DNA of 64,000 nt from Corallium rubrum. Lineage: Eukaryota > Cnidaria > Anthozoa > Scleralcyonacea > Coralliidae. Below are positions 22,480-35,078 of this stretch, in pieces (the stretch's first letter is position 1; each line of letters starts with the position of its first letter). The notes below the pieces were generated by a model. It did no database searches. It saw nothing but the letters and a program-made list of their open reading frames with translations, and had not been told where the DNA came from. The translations under genes and the position numbers were made by a program. Location: the NCBI GenBank assembly GCA_964035015.1, contig OZ036002.1, positions 1,733,001-1,797,000 on the forward strand, given 5' to 3'.

Positions 22480-25373
22480 CTCAGCCAGGTCAACAAGGAG
22501 TGCAATGGCGAAATACGGAGTTGGATCACTAAAATCGCTATATCTCACAAACTAGTCGCTCGATTTTTACGCTACAACCAGTAGTAATAGAGGAGAGGTA
22601 TATGACAATATTTTTGCTGTTTAGAAGGTACGAAAGGCAATTGAAAGTGAAAATTTACGGAATTAAAACGAACTCGAACCGCCACTGTGTGAAGCTATTT
22701 AAAGCATTACCATCTTCTTTAAACTTGAATTTGCAAGCAAAAATAAGAGCAAACAATCTTTGAAAACACTTTAAACGTTAAGTATAAAGATTAAAGTGCA
22801 CACATTTCCTGTTATTTCTTGAATGGATTGAGTAATTTTGAAGAACGAAGCAATTCTATTAGGTGACGTTTTGTCGTTTTGCAGGAAAAATATATTTTGA
22901 AATTTAATAAGGCCAGTTGTTTACTGTTGTTATATTGTTTTAAAACTAACATGTAGGAATTAAACTTATGATAGAGGTAACTTATGTTTAAATTACTGCT
23001 TGGTGTCACCACCTGTGAGCTGTTTGCTGTAATGCTGTCTTGTTGTTTGACACCAGTGACCAGGGCTATTTGTATGTTTTAATACCACATTTGCAGTTAA
23101 AAAACTGAATTACAAAATATACTAAATTTGTATTAGAATACATGATAGAGTATATATAAAGTTTTTAATTGGACAAGGACATTGTTTTAGCAAAACTAAT
23201 TTCTCTGAATGACTTTGTTTGGACATACATAATTATGGAAAATTCAAAGTTAGTGCAAATTTGCTGTTGCACTGGTGTAGTTCAAGAAGAAATTCAACCT
23301 CAATTCAATCACAAACAGTCAATCCCAAATATTTATTTTTATATAGCAAAAAATAATTTTCACTGTAGTACAAATGAAAGTACAGTATCAAACTATAGAA
23401 ATAATTTACAAGTGACCATCCAATGAACACAATACTCCATTGAAATTCTTATACACCAGTATATTTCAGTACACTGCTTTCAAGTTCAAGAAGATCAATG
23501 CTCTGACATGATATGAATATATTAAACAAGTTCAAGAAGATCAATGCTCTGACATGATATGAGTATATTAAACAAGTTCAAGAAGTACTGTATGCATGAT
23601 TCAACTGTAATAAAAAATAAAACAAACATAAAAATCACAGCCACACTTCTCAATAAAAATATTAAAGTTATTATTGGAGAGCTATGAACTTTAGTTTTGA
23701 CAAGAAACTATTTCTTAAAAGAAATAGCTGTTTCGTTCCGGCCAATCGTTTATGAGGGGCTGTTTCAACAGCAATGACGAATTTTAGCTCAACTAATTAT
23801 TCCCCCCATGTAGACTGGGCGACAATTTTACTACGCGCCTGCGTTTCATACGACAAATTTAATTTAAACGATTTTTGTTTTGCATATAAACAAACTAGAA
23901 ATATGCTGAAGCGAGAAGATTATAATAAAACTACAAAAAAATAATCTAAGCTTCGTCTAATAAAACGAACACACATTTCAGACGTTGTACCGTCTGATCA
24001 TGACGGATTACTCTCTCCTCCGCAGTCCAGAGGACAGGCTATATTGATTATTTCAGGTTATTCGCAGTCGCATAAATTCGACTGAATTTAAATGTACGTG
24101 CTAGCGGTCTCGCGATTTTCGTGAGAACGCAATTATTTTGGCAACGTAAATCTTCTACTCAGTAGCAATACTCTTCTGACCGTCTATAGGAGGAAAATAA
24201 AACGTTACCAAAATAATTGCTTTCTTGGGAAAATTGCGAGACGCTAGCACGTCGCATTTAAATTTCATGCAGCTGATTTATTTATGACACTGCGGTATTT
24301 ATTGAATAATCGCCAATAGCAAATCCATAAATTTCCAAGGCCAAAAGGATCAATATAAATTAGGTCAATAACGGACTATCATCATTTTCGTCGTCATAGG
24401 TCATAGTTTAATTCTCGAATCAGAATAATCAATTTAGATGGGCCACAAATGAATGATAACGAACTTCTAGCGTCAAACTATTGACATTGTTCATAAAACA
24501 GCTATATTTTAAAATTATTAGACACGCGTGAAACAGTGCGACTGACCTTCTGGAACGCGCAGTTGCCATACATAACGAATGCATTCTCGAGTTCAACGAG
24601 GGGAAAGTTCCTACTTTCTACAGCACAAGATTGATGATTCGCTTCGCACGGGATTGTTTACGTCTTCAAATTGCTCTAGGTCAGCAATATTTTCACTTCG
24701 TTTTGGCGTTTAACCACGCCTCCAACTAAATTTTTTATGCGGAATTTTGATTTCATTGGATAAGATCACAGTTATGTCAACAACACTGCACTACGATTGG
24801 ACGATTTTCATCTGTGATGACAGTTTCTTTTGTGATGTCAATGGAAATTAAAGCTAATACAGTAACAGTTTCGTTCCTGCGGGGAACGAAACAAAAAGCG
24901 GGTAGATTGTGGGCACTTGCTAGTTTGATTTAATATGGAATACTGGTCAGCAAATTTCAGTGTCAGTGGCACAGTGTGTAATTGCCCCCAAATTCACCTA
25001 ACAGAATTGCTTCGTTGTTCAGAACTACTCGTCTAATTCAATAAATAATAGCACATACGTATGATTTCATCTTTGTACTCAATGTTTGAAATGTTTTCAA
25101 AGAGTTTCTACTCTTTTTTTCAAGCCGTAAAGGCAAGTGGAAAATCGACAAGAATACTTTAGTGGCTCTATACTGTGGCGGTTTTAATTCCGTAAATTTT
25201 CACTTTCAGATGTTTTTCATGTCTTCTAAACAACAAAAATATTGTCACTTACCTTCTCTCAATCACTACTGGTTGTAGCGTGAAGATCGAGCGATTAGTT
25301 TGTGAGATATAGCGGTTTTAGTGAAGTAACTCCGCATTTCGCCATTACACTCCTTGTTGACCTGGCTGAGTTT
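22480..25373. mobile_element. Inverted-repeat element, about 200-bp arms
   Basis: The left arm 22480-22686 and right arm 25175-25373 are diverged reverse complements. Shared landmarks are CTCAGCCAGGTCAACAAGGA, CTATATCTCACAAACTA and GGAATTAAAAC. The 2.5-kb interior has no recognised gene and includes a fold-back at 24060-24295. A nearby block (CACAGAATAAAGAACTGAGC near 22374) recurs inverted near 28890. Confidence 0.55.
24060..24295. repeat. Fold-back hairpin
   Basis: Arms ACGTGCTAGCGGTCTCGCGA / TTGCGAGACGCTAGCACGT extend outward through ATTTAAAT and CATAAAT matches and inward through CAATTATTTTGGCAACGT / ACGTTACCAAAATAATTG. Confidence 0.7.
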
Positions 25374-25466
25374 TTCTTTTACTGGCGGGGAGCTTCGCAG
25401 ACCTCGCGCATGCGCACTGAAAAACGGCGACACTCCGAGCCCCGAGTCACAGAATAAGGATCAACC

Positions 25467-26390
25467 CAACCTCGTCCCCAGGGCCATTTGTGGGGGTTGG
25501 GACAAGATGGTGGCCAAGAACAAATGGCCCTGGCACAGGCTGAGCTATCACCACATTTGATTGGTCGAGATAACTTTGGATGTTTTAGGTATTCTGATCG
25601 GTGGAAACAAGGTGGGCGGCAGGCTAACTCGCGGGCATTTGTTTTTTGGGCTCAAGTTATATTCAGAATTGCCGGCTGTGAAAAAACCACTTCGAAATGA
25701 ATGAAAATGTGAGGAAAGCTTTTGAAACACCCGTGAAAACGTCGGAACAATATGTAATGATAGGTCGTGTCGTCTCTGTGCCCTGGCTGCCATACAACGA
25801 AGTCCATGGGACAATTCAGTGTGTTTTCTAAATCGGGCGAACGAAAGACTTGGCGAACAAAGTCCAAAAGTATTTTGGCTGCGAAAGGAAAGTACACCAC
25901 AGGGCAGAATTTACATGTTTGGCTATTAAGAAGCAGGCTTTTTTCAAACAAGAGTTCTTGACGAAACGAAGCCTAAATGTTTTTCAAAACGCTGAATTGA
26001 ATCCACCGAAAACTTACGAAAACAAGGCGGCCCGGCCAGACAACGGCAATCCAGTTTCTTGCGAATTTGGTACAACGGTGAAGCAAATGATAAATAATAA
26101 GCATTTACAGATGTTTATTAAAAGTGTATTTATTTTAATAATTCGACAATGTATTTGGAAATGATGTTTCGGATTGTTTTCAGTTTGGGTCAGTCAAGCT
26201 GAACTAAATATTCAGAAAATAATTGAGCCTGACTAGGCGCGATAAACTTCGTGAAGCCTGGGCCGAGTCAAAAATGAGTCAAAATATGACTCATTTTTTG
26301 CAGCCTGTGCCAGGGCCATTTGTTCCCGCCATTTTGTTTTTGGCCGCCATCTTGGCCCAGCCCCCACAAATGGCCCTGGGGACGAGGTTG
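25467..26390. mobile_element. CAACCTCGT-family element, 924 bp, 9-bp TSD
   Basis: Termini CAACCTCGTCCCCAGGGCC / GGCCCTGGGGACGAGGTTG are flanked by GGATCAACC at 25458-25466. On the right the duplication is split by the insertion at 26394 and resumes at 27339-27347. The subterminal region has AAATGGCCCTGG and CAAGATGG blocks in both orientations. No transposase is seen. Confidence 0.8.
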
Positions 26391-26393
26391 GGA

Positions 26394-27333
26394 CATTGAA
26401 CTCTAAATAAACTGGAACGCCAACTCCATAAGAAAGGCCCTATGATTGGGTGAAGTCAAACTTCCGGCCGCTGGGGGTCGCCATTGCACGTCTGACGTCA
26501 ACAGAACCTATGAGCGGCACGTACAATGAAAAACTGAAAACTCGCTGCAAAAAACAACCATTTTTTAGGCCTAAAGTTTTTTTATAGATGATAACGAAGA
26601 AGCTAGTACGTATTGGCTTATTGGCCTTGTACCTGAACAATTTCTACACACGAAAATGGTTGAATGACGAAATATCTGCCGAACAAAAGCAAAATTCGAG
26701 TCCGAAACTCGTACGGAAAATGCAGGTTTCTCTTATTTTTCTTTGTTATCTCAAACGTTTGAAGGTTGTCTTGCCAAGAATTAGTAATAAGATCATGCTA
26801 AATTATAGCTTTAACTCAAGTTTTAGTTGTGGAAATGCTAAATCTGACATTTTTCGATACGAAGAGTAATTCCAGAGCTGTAATAACACACGGTAAAGTG
26901 CATTTTGTTGTTTTTTTCCTACTGAAAATTTAAAAATTTAAAACCCAACTGTTTTTATAAACAACCTCTTCATTTTAAACCTGGGTTTCATATGTATTTT
27001 CTTTATATTTGTCCAAACCAATGGCAATTTTGGTTGCGTATTGTTGACTTTCATTTGAGAGCTTATATTTTTACTGTTTTCCTTGTTTTTACTCGTCATG
27101 TCAGTGTTCACCTACTCTACGGTATATTGGAATTTGATTTAAGCCTAAAAGTGGTTAACAAGTTCAGTTTTTGTTTGATTTCAAGCTGTTTTTGCAACCC
27201 AGTTCACCAAATTCAGCTTCATTTTCTCTCGGCTATGAAGTAAAAGGGACTGGGGTTGACGTGCATGGCGGCCCCCATGTTGGCTTCATGATACGCCATC
27301 GAGTTATCGTTCCAGTTTACTTAGAGTTCAATG
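26394..27333. mobile_element. 940-bp DNA element, 8-bp TSD (family with 48555-50125)
   Basis: Termini CATTGAACTCTAAATAAAC / GTTTACTTAGAGTTCAATG are flanked by exact GGTTGGGA duplications (26386-26393, 27334-27341). A second copy at 48555-50125 lies in the opposite orientation. An unrecognised 93-codon frame (26588-26869, +) is not preserved intact in the other copy. The superfamily is hAT or P by duplication length. Confidence 0.85.
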
Positions 27334-27341
27334 GGTTGGGA

Positions 27342-28872
27342 TCAACCAGAAGTCCAACTCTCGGAAAAAAGTGTCCCATTATTTTTATGCGCATGCGCCA
27401 GTCCGCCATTTTGAAAGTAAGTGCAACCGGGAAATTATCCCCCTCGTCCTTACGACCCTCGGGCTCCTGTAGTCAATTACCCTTGGCCTTCTTGTGACCT
27501 TTTATTTAACTTTATATTGTTATCTATACATATATAAATAATATTTATTAAGTAATAAGTAATTTACTTTAGAAAACATTTCGTTGGAGGTGAAATTCTT
27601 TGACCACGAGATTATTAAAACTTCAGTACGCGGATACTACGGGTAAAAGTCCGTGGCAAAAAAGTCCTGTACTCACGGAGCGGGTTTTACATTTCTCGAT
27701 TAATGCCGACACACTTGTTTATAGAGAAAGATGGCTAAAAATTTCGGAACTACGCATTGTTGAAATACATCGAGTACGTATGTTATTAGAAATTTTATAA
27801 GCTTTTATTCGGTATATAGTTCAAATCATAGTGTTACCTGTAACTTTTTAAAATGTTCAAAATGTTCTGACCATTGACCATGAAAGTTTTAATATTTTTT
27901 TCATATATTCAAAAGGTATGATCACTAATTTGCACCAAAAACGTTTTCAACTTCAATTAGAAATCTGCAAACGTTTCCACTCCTTTCGTATTTGAATTAG
28001 CTTCTGTTCAAGAAATATCTTAGGTTCATGCCAGAAGTCTTTCTGAGGTTATAGCAAACACGAAAACAACAAAAGGCAAAACAAACTTAAGAAATTCATC
28101 CATTTCAGACTGTCCACGTCAAAATAATAATGTTTTTTCATATTTTAAAATACTTCCCAGCAAGAAAACTAAAAGTTCTGACATGAATAGCACTTGACAG
28201 TACCCTTTGTTTAATATCTTGTTCAGGGCTGCGCGTTTAGTATTTAAAAACAAAATCCAAAATTCTATAACACTTGTGAGGAGTCCATTTCCCATTATAC
28301 AATTCTTATTTTACGAACAATGGTGAGAACATTTTGAACATTTTCAAAAGTTACAGGTAACACTAAAACTTAAATTATATACCAAATGAAAGCTTATAAA
28401 ATTTCTAACAACATACGTACCCGATGTATTTCAACAATGCGTACTTCCGAAATTGTTAGCAATCTTTTTCTATAAACAAATGTGTCGGCAAAATCGAGAA
28501 ATGTAAAACCCGCTTCATGAGTGCAGGACTTTTTTGCCACGGACTTTTACCCGTAGTATCCGCTCACTGAAGTTTTAATAAGGTCGTGGTCAAAGAATTC
28601 TATCTCCAAAGAATCGTTTTCTAAAGCAAATTACTTATTTACTTAACTAAATATTATTTATATATATATAGATAACAATATAAAGTTAATTAAAAGGTCA
28701 CAAGAAGGCTAAGAGTAATTGACTACAGGAGCCCGAGGGTCGTAAGGACGAGGGGGATAATTTCCCGGTTGCACTTACTTTGAAAATGGCGCCGGGATCG
28801 CGCGGCCGACATTTCCCGAGGACGCTTACATCAAAGGTGCCGACAGAGAGTTGGACTTCTGGTTGATCCTTA
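27342..28872. mobile_element. Long-inverted-repeat (fold-back) element, about 500-bp arms
   Basis: The left arm 27342-27870 matches the reverse complement of 28310-28872. Landmarks are ATCAACCAGAAGTCCAACTC, CCCTCGTCCTTACGACCCTC, GGTAAAAGTCCGTGGCAAAA and AGTGTTACCTGTAAC. The roughly 440-bp centre is AT-rich without a gene. Arms have diverged by point changes and small indels. Confidence 0.75.
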
Positions 28873-28889
28873 TTCTGTGCCCGAGTGGT

Positions 28890-29760
28890 CCTTCTGCTCA
28901 GTTCTTTATTCTGTGCTCTAGGCCGACGAGATAAACGCTCGGCGCGAAGTACATTCAAGCGAAATCCTCACCCACCATCCCACCCTTAAGAAAAAAGAGA
29001 GGCAAGAAAGAATAGGAAAGAAAATATGAATTCCATCAGTTCTTGTGTTATCACAAACTGATGTTTGAAGGGTACAGGTAAGCCCGACTGGTGATCGGAT
29101 CAGGACCAACAGGCTTAGTCAACCTGATCCTACTCCAAGCAACAAGGATCACAGCACACATCAGCTAGCATCAACCAGTCGGTCTGCCTGTCACCCAACC
29201 ATCCAAACGGGTAAGTATAACTGTGGCACTGGCGATCACACAATGATCGATGTGTGGTTTAATAATGATTAAAATTTGGATCGTACACTTCACCATTCTC
29301 GACGGTTGCTCCAACGAGAAAATACGAATATGGTCCGAGCATTTCCGACGCTTACCGGGGCCATTTTCAGGTTTTAATTGCGAAATTCTACTCAACCAAC
29401 AATTCGCAATTACATTCCCAAACTATATAACTAATAAAGATAAGCTTCAAGTTTACAAGAATTTTACAAACTCTTTAGTCCTTTGGAAACTAGAATAATT
29501 GTCAGATAAAGGTTTGAAGCATAACGCCATTATCAATACACGGCTTTAAAATTACCGGTTTGATTCTAGCTAGACTCAAGTCAATCTTATTGCTAGAAAA
29601 TAGAAATTGCAAACATTGAGCCTGCGCTATTTGTGTAGCAGTCTTCCGCTTAAAACCCTATTTAACCCCACACATCCCCGTGGATCATATTACTACTCGT
29701 GTTTTTAATTAACCCGAAAGAAGAAATAAGCAGTTTCATCAACTTTTAATTACTGAAAAA
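28890..29760. other. Inner part of the hAT stack, nothing recognised
   Basis: Frames up to 82 codons are open here on either strand, but none resembles a known family and none has convincing splice sites. A transposase exon cannot be excluded. Confidence 0.35.
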
Positions 29761-30125
29761 GTTCGAATTTCAAAATTTCCTTCCATTTTCCTTCCATATG
29801 ACCAAATTTCCTTCCAATTTCCTTCCAAATTTTATTTCCTTTTTTTTCCCTTCCAAATGCCAAAATTTCCTTTTGGAAGGAAATTTCCTTCCAAGTGGAA
29901 GCACTGAAACTGACAAAAGGGAATTTCGCTTAGGTCTGTTTAAGCCTCGATATCATGCCATACCATCCGAGCCTTCGGTCCTTTTTAACCAATAAATGGT
30001 TGACAATAAATTCGTGAATATAGGACATCAGAGATAGGACATGGATTTACAACCTTTTTGGCCCCGCATAATAAGTATAGAACATGGTATAGAATACGTA
30101 ATTTTCACCCTTTGACTTCAAATTC

Positions 30126-30641
30126 CAACCTCGTCCCCAGGGCATTTTGCCTCCACGTTGGGAGGTCGGCGAAAATGGCCCTGGCATCGGCTGGTCGATT
30201 CTATAATCGGATTGGCCGGTTTAAAAACGTGATTATTCAGATACAGTGTAATTTATTTATCAAAATATGAATTGCAATAAATCCACTCTGCGAAGTTCAT
30301 CCAAAGAATTGTAACGATAGCTTTGGTTAAAGTCAAGAACAACATTAGATATATGTTTCTTCCCGACATTTAAATGTGTCCTGGATAATCGTGGGGAGTA
30401 TCATGATGAATAATGCTAGCCAGTTGTATTTATGATAAAGGTTCACATGAGTGATTTGGCAGAGCGTTAAATATTTCTTATTTATTATTCATGTATACGT
30501 ATTATCAAAAACGAAACACAAAGACCGCATAAATTTTCTTGCCAAAACACCCCAAAATTCTGGGTGTCTCGTGACCAGCCGATGCCAGGGCATTTTCGCC
30601 GACTCCCAACGTGGAGGCAAAATGCCCTGGGGACGAGGTTG
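30126..30641. mobile_element. CAACCTCGT-family MITE, 516 bp, 9-bp TSD
   Basis: Perfect ends CAACCTCGTCCCCAGGGC / GCCCTGGGGACGAGGTTG are flanked by TTCAAATTC (30117-30125, 30642-30650). The interior matches subterminal parts of the 10359-12625 element. It is inserted in a repeat also present near 1860-1946. Confidence 0.9.
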
Positions 30642-30756
30642 TTCAAATTCTTTTCAATTTCGTTTATTGTCTTAGCTTTCGTATATTTTCAATAGAATTC
30701 AAAAGGCCGAAAATGTTGTTGAAGCCAAATTAAATGACGTACTCTGCACTTATACA

Positions 30757-31422
30757 TGGATCGCGAATCTCGACTGCGCATCAGAACAGCCGATCCGCAC
30801 GTTGTATCTAATAAACTACTAGACATTATATACACATTGTATCCAGTAAGTTACTGGAAATTGTTTAATAAAGAGGTTATTAATGAAACCCTTCCCCCCC
30901 TCCGAACCCCCTAACCGTAACCCTCAAAAATGTGAATTTCCCGGGGGTAACCCTAACCCTAACTTGAAAAGTGTCGGGGGGGGTTTCCAAGCCAGCTCCT
31001 CCCTGTCCACCCCCCCCCCCCCTAATAGTGTTGGTAATTTATGGTCAACAGTTCTTGACAAAGATTGTGGGATGCGCAGTGAGTTTTAATCCGTTAATTG
31101 GCGCATCTTAGAATTAAACAATTTCCAGTAACTTACTGGATACAATGTGTATATAATGTCTAGTAGTTTATTAGATACAACGTGCGGATCGGGTGATCAG
31201 AATGACGCGCTCTGAGTCGTCGGGATAAAACTTATTTCAATTTATAACATTGCAAGGACGAGAGGCTAATTTTCCGAGGAATTCAGTACAATGAGTTCAG
31301 AAATGTAATTGAACATGCAAATGAAAACTGCAGCTTTAGCCTGATGTAATAAAGTTAATTAAGTTTTATCCCGACTCAGAATGCGTCATTCTGATGCGCA
31401 GTCGCGATTCGCGATCCAGGTA
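30757..31422. mobile_element. Multi-layer inverted-repeat element
   Basis: Outer arms (GGATCGCGAATCTCGACTGC near 30758 and its partner near 31398) and long inner arms (30791-30868 with 31118-31193, containing ATACACATTGTATCCAGTAA) are near-exact reverse complements. A third pair lies at 31199-31235 / 31362-31398. The centre includes G-rich runs and CCCTAACCCTAAC. No gene is seen. Confidence 0.7.
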
Positions 31423-31696
31423 TTAAAAGGGACTATATACCGTAATTTTAAAAGATATTAATAATGCAGCTATATACAGCACGTACGAACCCAAAAAGTC
31501 TCAACAGTTTTCTTAAAATTTATGAGAACGTTAACGTGCAGTCTCGTCAAACTACAGAAAAAAACAACAGTTTTATCCCATGCTTTTAGCCGCTCTTGTT
31601 TGGTCGTGAGTTCGCACAGGCGCAACATATCTGACAACGGTGTTTCCTCTGGCACTGGAAATATTTCTATACACCACTTTCATAATAGCGATTAAT

Positions 31697-31828
31697 TTGA
31701 ATATTCTTTTATGTGCATCTTAATAAGCCTTTCTGGCCTCGTTTGTGTGTCTGCAATTCAAAAGAATCACTACTTCATAACGAGGCCAGAACGGCTAATT
31801 TAGATGCACATAAAAGAATATTTAAAGT
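31697..31828. repeat. Hairpin, half-copy elsewhere
   Basis: Arms AATATTCTTTTATGTGCATC / GATGCACATAAAAGAATATT enclose inner arms TCTGGCCTCGTT / AACGAGGCCAGA. A diverged half copy (CCTTTTATGTGCAT then CTGACCTCGTT) occurs near 46965. Confidence 0.75.
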
Positions 31829-31870
31829 GAAGGCCTAGTTATGAAAGTGCTCTATATATATATAGACTTT

Positions 31871-32323
31871 CCGTTGAATCTCTGTAGGATAAATCTGCTG
31901 GGTAAATTTTGGCGGTTCTTAATCACTGACCTCTCTCTATATATAGAGGTTTTCTCTGGACTGCCATTCAGGGGTTGCGCTAGACGCCGGGGGCAGTCAC
32001 TCCTCCAACCTCCCCCCCCCCCCCCCCCCCCCGCACCCCGAAAACAACTCCAAATTAAATTTGAACGTCTAGAATACCCTGGTTTTAGAAGTTTTCTTCC
32101 GTAATTCCGTACGGGAGAAAACTTCTAAAACCGGGGTATTCTAGACGTTCAAATTTAATTTGGAGTTCTTTTCGGGGGGGGGGGGGGGGGGGAGAGAATG
32201 CCCCCGGCGTCTAGCGCAACCCCTGAATGGCAGTCCAGAGAAAACCTCTATATAGAGAGAGAGGTCAGTGATTAAAAACCGCCAAAATTTACCCAGCAGA
32301 TTTATCCTACAGAGATTCAACGG
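31871..32323. repeat. About 450-bp near-perfect palindrome
   Basis: Arms of roughly 220 bp run from CCGTTGAATCTCTGTAGGAT through AGAGGTTTTCTCTGGACTGC and a C/G homopolymer run to a centre near 32106. They differ mainly in the homopolymer length and a few bases. A related AGAGGTTTTCTCTCC block lies near 32585. Confidence 0.9.
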
Positions 32324-32896
32324 AACTTATATCGGTGAGACAGAAAAGGAGAGAATAAAACCTCTCGGGTAGGAAACGGTACGAACCTCACTTTCATGTA
32401 ATTCAGGCTATATTTGGCTACAAATCTCATAGGCTAATCTGATACAGGTTCAACCAATCATAAGTAGTAATAGTAATAAAAAGTTTAGCGAATAAAAACT
32501 CTCTTTGAGGGTTATCCAATCAGAGATGGTGAACACGTTCAGGTAGAATTCTATTTGATCAATCATCGTCCCCCCGCTTCCTACCAGAGGTTTTCTCTCC
32601 TCTCTAGATCTCGTCTTACCGCTATAATTAAAGAGAAAACCTCTGGGACCAGGGTGGCTTCTACACAAGATATACATTATTCCGTGTTTCTACAGAAGAT
32701 TTATTTCATCGGTTAACGTATTAACTCCTGACTTGCCTGTCCCGCTTAATCCGGCAGTTCTCTTACAATTGATAAACATACGATTTTTCTTTCAGATCAT
32801 TCCCCGACAAATCAGTAAATTTCCCCGATACTGATGTGTGGGGAGGGAGGGGGGATATATAGGATTCCCCGACAAGGGGGCTCTGGCACCACCCCT

Positions 32897-33348
32897 GAAC
32901 ACTTCTAGACATTCTATTGTAGTAAAAAGAAATGAGAATGCGTAGCTAATAGTAATGATAAAGGAAAAATGAAAAAGAAATTGGATTGAAAATGAAAGTT
33001 AAAGGCCACATGGGAATGTGTTGTATGATGCCAATTTTTAAAATGGGAAGCTTGTCTATGGTTATCATTACCACCTGGGTATTTTATTTTTATGCAACAT
33101 CCATTGTGCTGTAGGTCTTGGCATAGCCTGGTCAGATTGTTCCCCCAGGGGCATTTATAGGGCCAATCACAGAATTAATTAAATAACTTGGTCAGGACGA
33201 GCAAATCAATTGCAACAATATTTTAGGAACACTTCTATTGCAGTGAAAAGAAATAGAATGCGTAGCTCATAATCAATGATAAAGCAAAAATGAAAAAAGA
33301 AATTGGACTGAAAATGAAAGTTATAGGCCACATGGGAATGTATTGGCC
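32897..33348. repeat. Direct duplication, about 125-bp unit
   Basis: The blocks 32897-33024 and 33227-33348 both contain GAACACTTCTA, AATGCGTAGCT and GGCCACATGGGAATGT in the same order and orientation, about 330 bases apart. No gene is seen in the interval. Confidence 0.75.
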
Positions 33349-33362
33349 TTTATAGTTAGGCC

Positions 33363-33771
33363 TGCGCTAAACGTCGCACAATAGACGAATATAATTCAGA
33401 CGAATTTAATTGTTTGAATTTTATTCGACGAAACTGCTACGTATAACTCGATTAAATTCAACACACGAATTAAATTCGTCTGGGCAATTAAATTCGTCTG
33501 AGTCCGACGGATAGTGCGACGATAATGCGTGTTCGAGTTTCACGGTGAATTATCGTCGCGTCGAATTAAATTTTTCTCTTCTGTTTGTGACAATTTGGTA
33601 CCATGGTTTCAAGAAGTCGTTTTCAGGATCCGCGAGTCCAAGTAAAAACAATTAAATTCGACTGAAATTCGACGATTAACTCGAAGTCGCATTTGCGTCG
33701 CATTACCGACGAAGTCAATTCGAATTAAATTCGTCTGAATTAAATTCGTCTATTGTGCGACGTTTAGCGCA
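33363..33771. mobile_element. MITE built of AATTAAATTCGTCTG motifs
   Basis: Inverted ends TGCGCTAAACGTCGCACAA / TTGTGCGACGTTTAGCGCA enclose many short copies of GACGAATT/AATTCGTC in both orientations. No clear target duplication is visible. Confidence 0.7.
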
Positions 33772-33945
33772 ACAAGAGAACATAAAGGAAAGATAGGGAA
33801 TGTATAGTATAGTAAAAGGCCTAGTTCTATATCCTAATTTCTCTTAAGTTATTTTTAGATCTCATGAGATAACCCTCGCACGTAACTCGCGACTTGTCGA
33901 GCAGTCGAAAATGACATCAAATGGCTATATTATATCATAATATAC

Positions 33946-34245
33946 CATAGTCAATCGAGATATGGTCTGGAAACTCAGCTAAAGTCTTTGGTCTACCTTT
34001 TTGTTCGCCTTTATGCATTTTTGTGCACGGTGCACGGTCACTGAACACATTGTATTTTAGTATAATGAACGAATTGTCCAATAGCAACGTTTCAGTTCAA
34101 TCACTCAACCATGCTATTTAAATATTAATAAACCTAAAACAAAGGACGTGCACGGTGTAAGGTACGGTTCAACATAAAATCACAGCTCATTATAGGCGCT
34201 TTGAAGTTTGCCGATTTTCCAGACCATATCTCTCGATTGACTATG
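33946..34245. mobile_element. 300-bp MITE, TA-flanked family, copy 1
   Basis: Inverted ends CATAGTCAATCGAGATATGG / CATATCTCTCGATTGACTATG. Other copies are at 36909-37127 (inverted, one end lost), 38703-39001 and 61438-61722. Termini abut TA dinucleotides, consistent with a Tc1/mariner-type target but not proof of it. The interior has GTGCACGGTGCACGG snapbacks. Confidence 0.8.
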
Positions 34246-34329
34246 AATATACTAACAAGCGTAAAAAGACGTAGAAAAGGTAAAAAAAAAAAATTTTGTT
34301 GAAGAAGAGTCTTGACTGTCTTCAATTCT

Positions 34330-35078
34330 CGAGTGAAACCTTTAATGTAACGTCCTTGTAATACAATTCTTCAGTCTTTCTACAAGACGTACTTTATTCA
34401 ATTCCTATAAGGCTTTTGCCGCCATTTTGTTTTCACGAGAGATATATGCAGACTTCCACTCAAACTCCACCATAGACTAGTTGTGTCTAAAAACAGCGGG
34501 AACTAGGATATAATTAGACCCATTAGTAAACATGCCCACTCCCATTGACATAGCTAATTGTCGTTAATAATAGTCAACATTTTTGCAGCTTATCTAGGTA
34601 TTTTATAACTTATCGAAACACTGATTATTGTAAACAACAATTGAATTGCGTTTTTGCAATCAGCTCTTGGGGTCTCGAACATTGAGACCAGGAAAAAACC
34701 CTTTCCCTTCTTATAATGTAATTTTCTATTTATCTAAATAATTGATTTTGTTGCCAGAAAAACCTATTTAGCAGTTAGCATTGGTTAACATGTTTTAAGA
34801 CATTCTACATTGTATATACATCTCAAACTCATTAATAATTCATGAGATAATCAGCCAATTACAATAGTCCATTCAATCACCTGACTGACGTTGGATACGC
34901 CAGGAAAGCCCAAGATATTAGATGAAAACCGGTGTTCATCTAATTCTTAAGATCTTAATTATCTATGCAAAACAAACAAGTTGCTGTATGAATAAATTTT
35001 ACACACACTCAAGAATAAAATCTCTTGAGGGTTTATTTTAATTGTATTTTGTAATTGAAATCGCCCGATTGAGATGCC
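34330..35078. other. AT-rich stretch, nothing recognised
   Basis: No coding frame, RNA motif or repeat terminus that I can support lies here. Confidence 0.35.

Larger units (their letters stand above)
22129..29906. mobile_element. 7.8-kb hAT-bounded composite stack
   Basis: The left end CAGTGCTTCCACTCGG and right end CCAAGTGGAAGCACTG are inverted repeats with hAT-style CAGTG tips. Both are followed inward by the same subterminal TTTCCTTCC-rich tract. Flanks ACAATGAC and AAACTGAC agree at six of eight positions, consistent with an old 8-bp duplication. The interior contains at least four further insertions (about 22480-25373, 25467-26390, 26394-27333 and 27342-28872). No transposase exon was recognised. 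Confidence 0.6.

Noticed and set aside
27580-27620. Similarity of GGAGGTGAAATTCTTTGACC to an 18S rRNA segment
   Set aside because: The match is about 20 bases and the neighbouring sequence has no rRNA features; it lies in an arm of a fold-back element.
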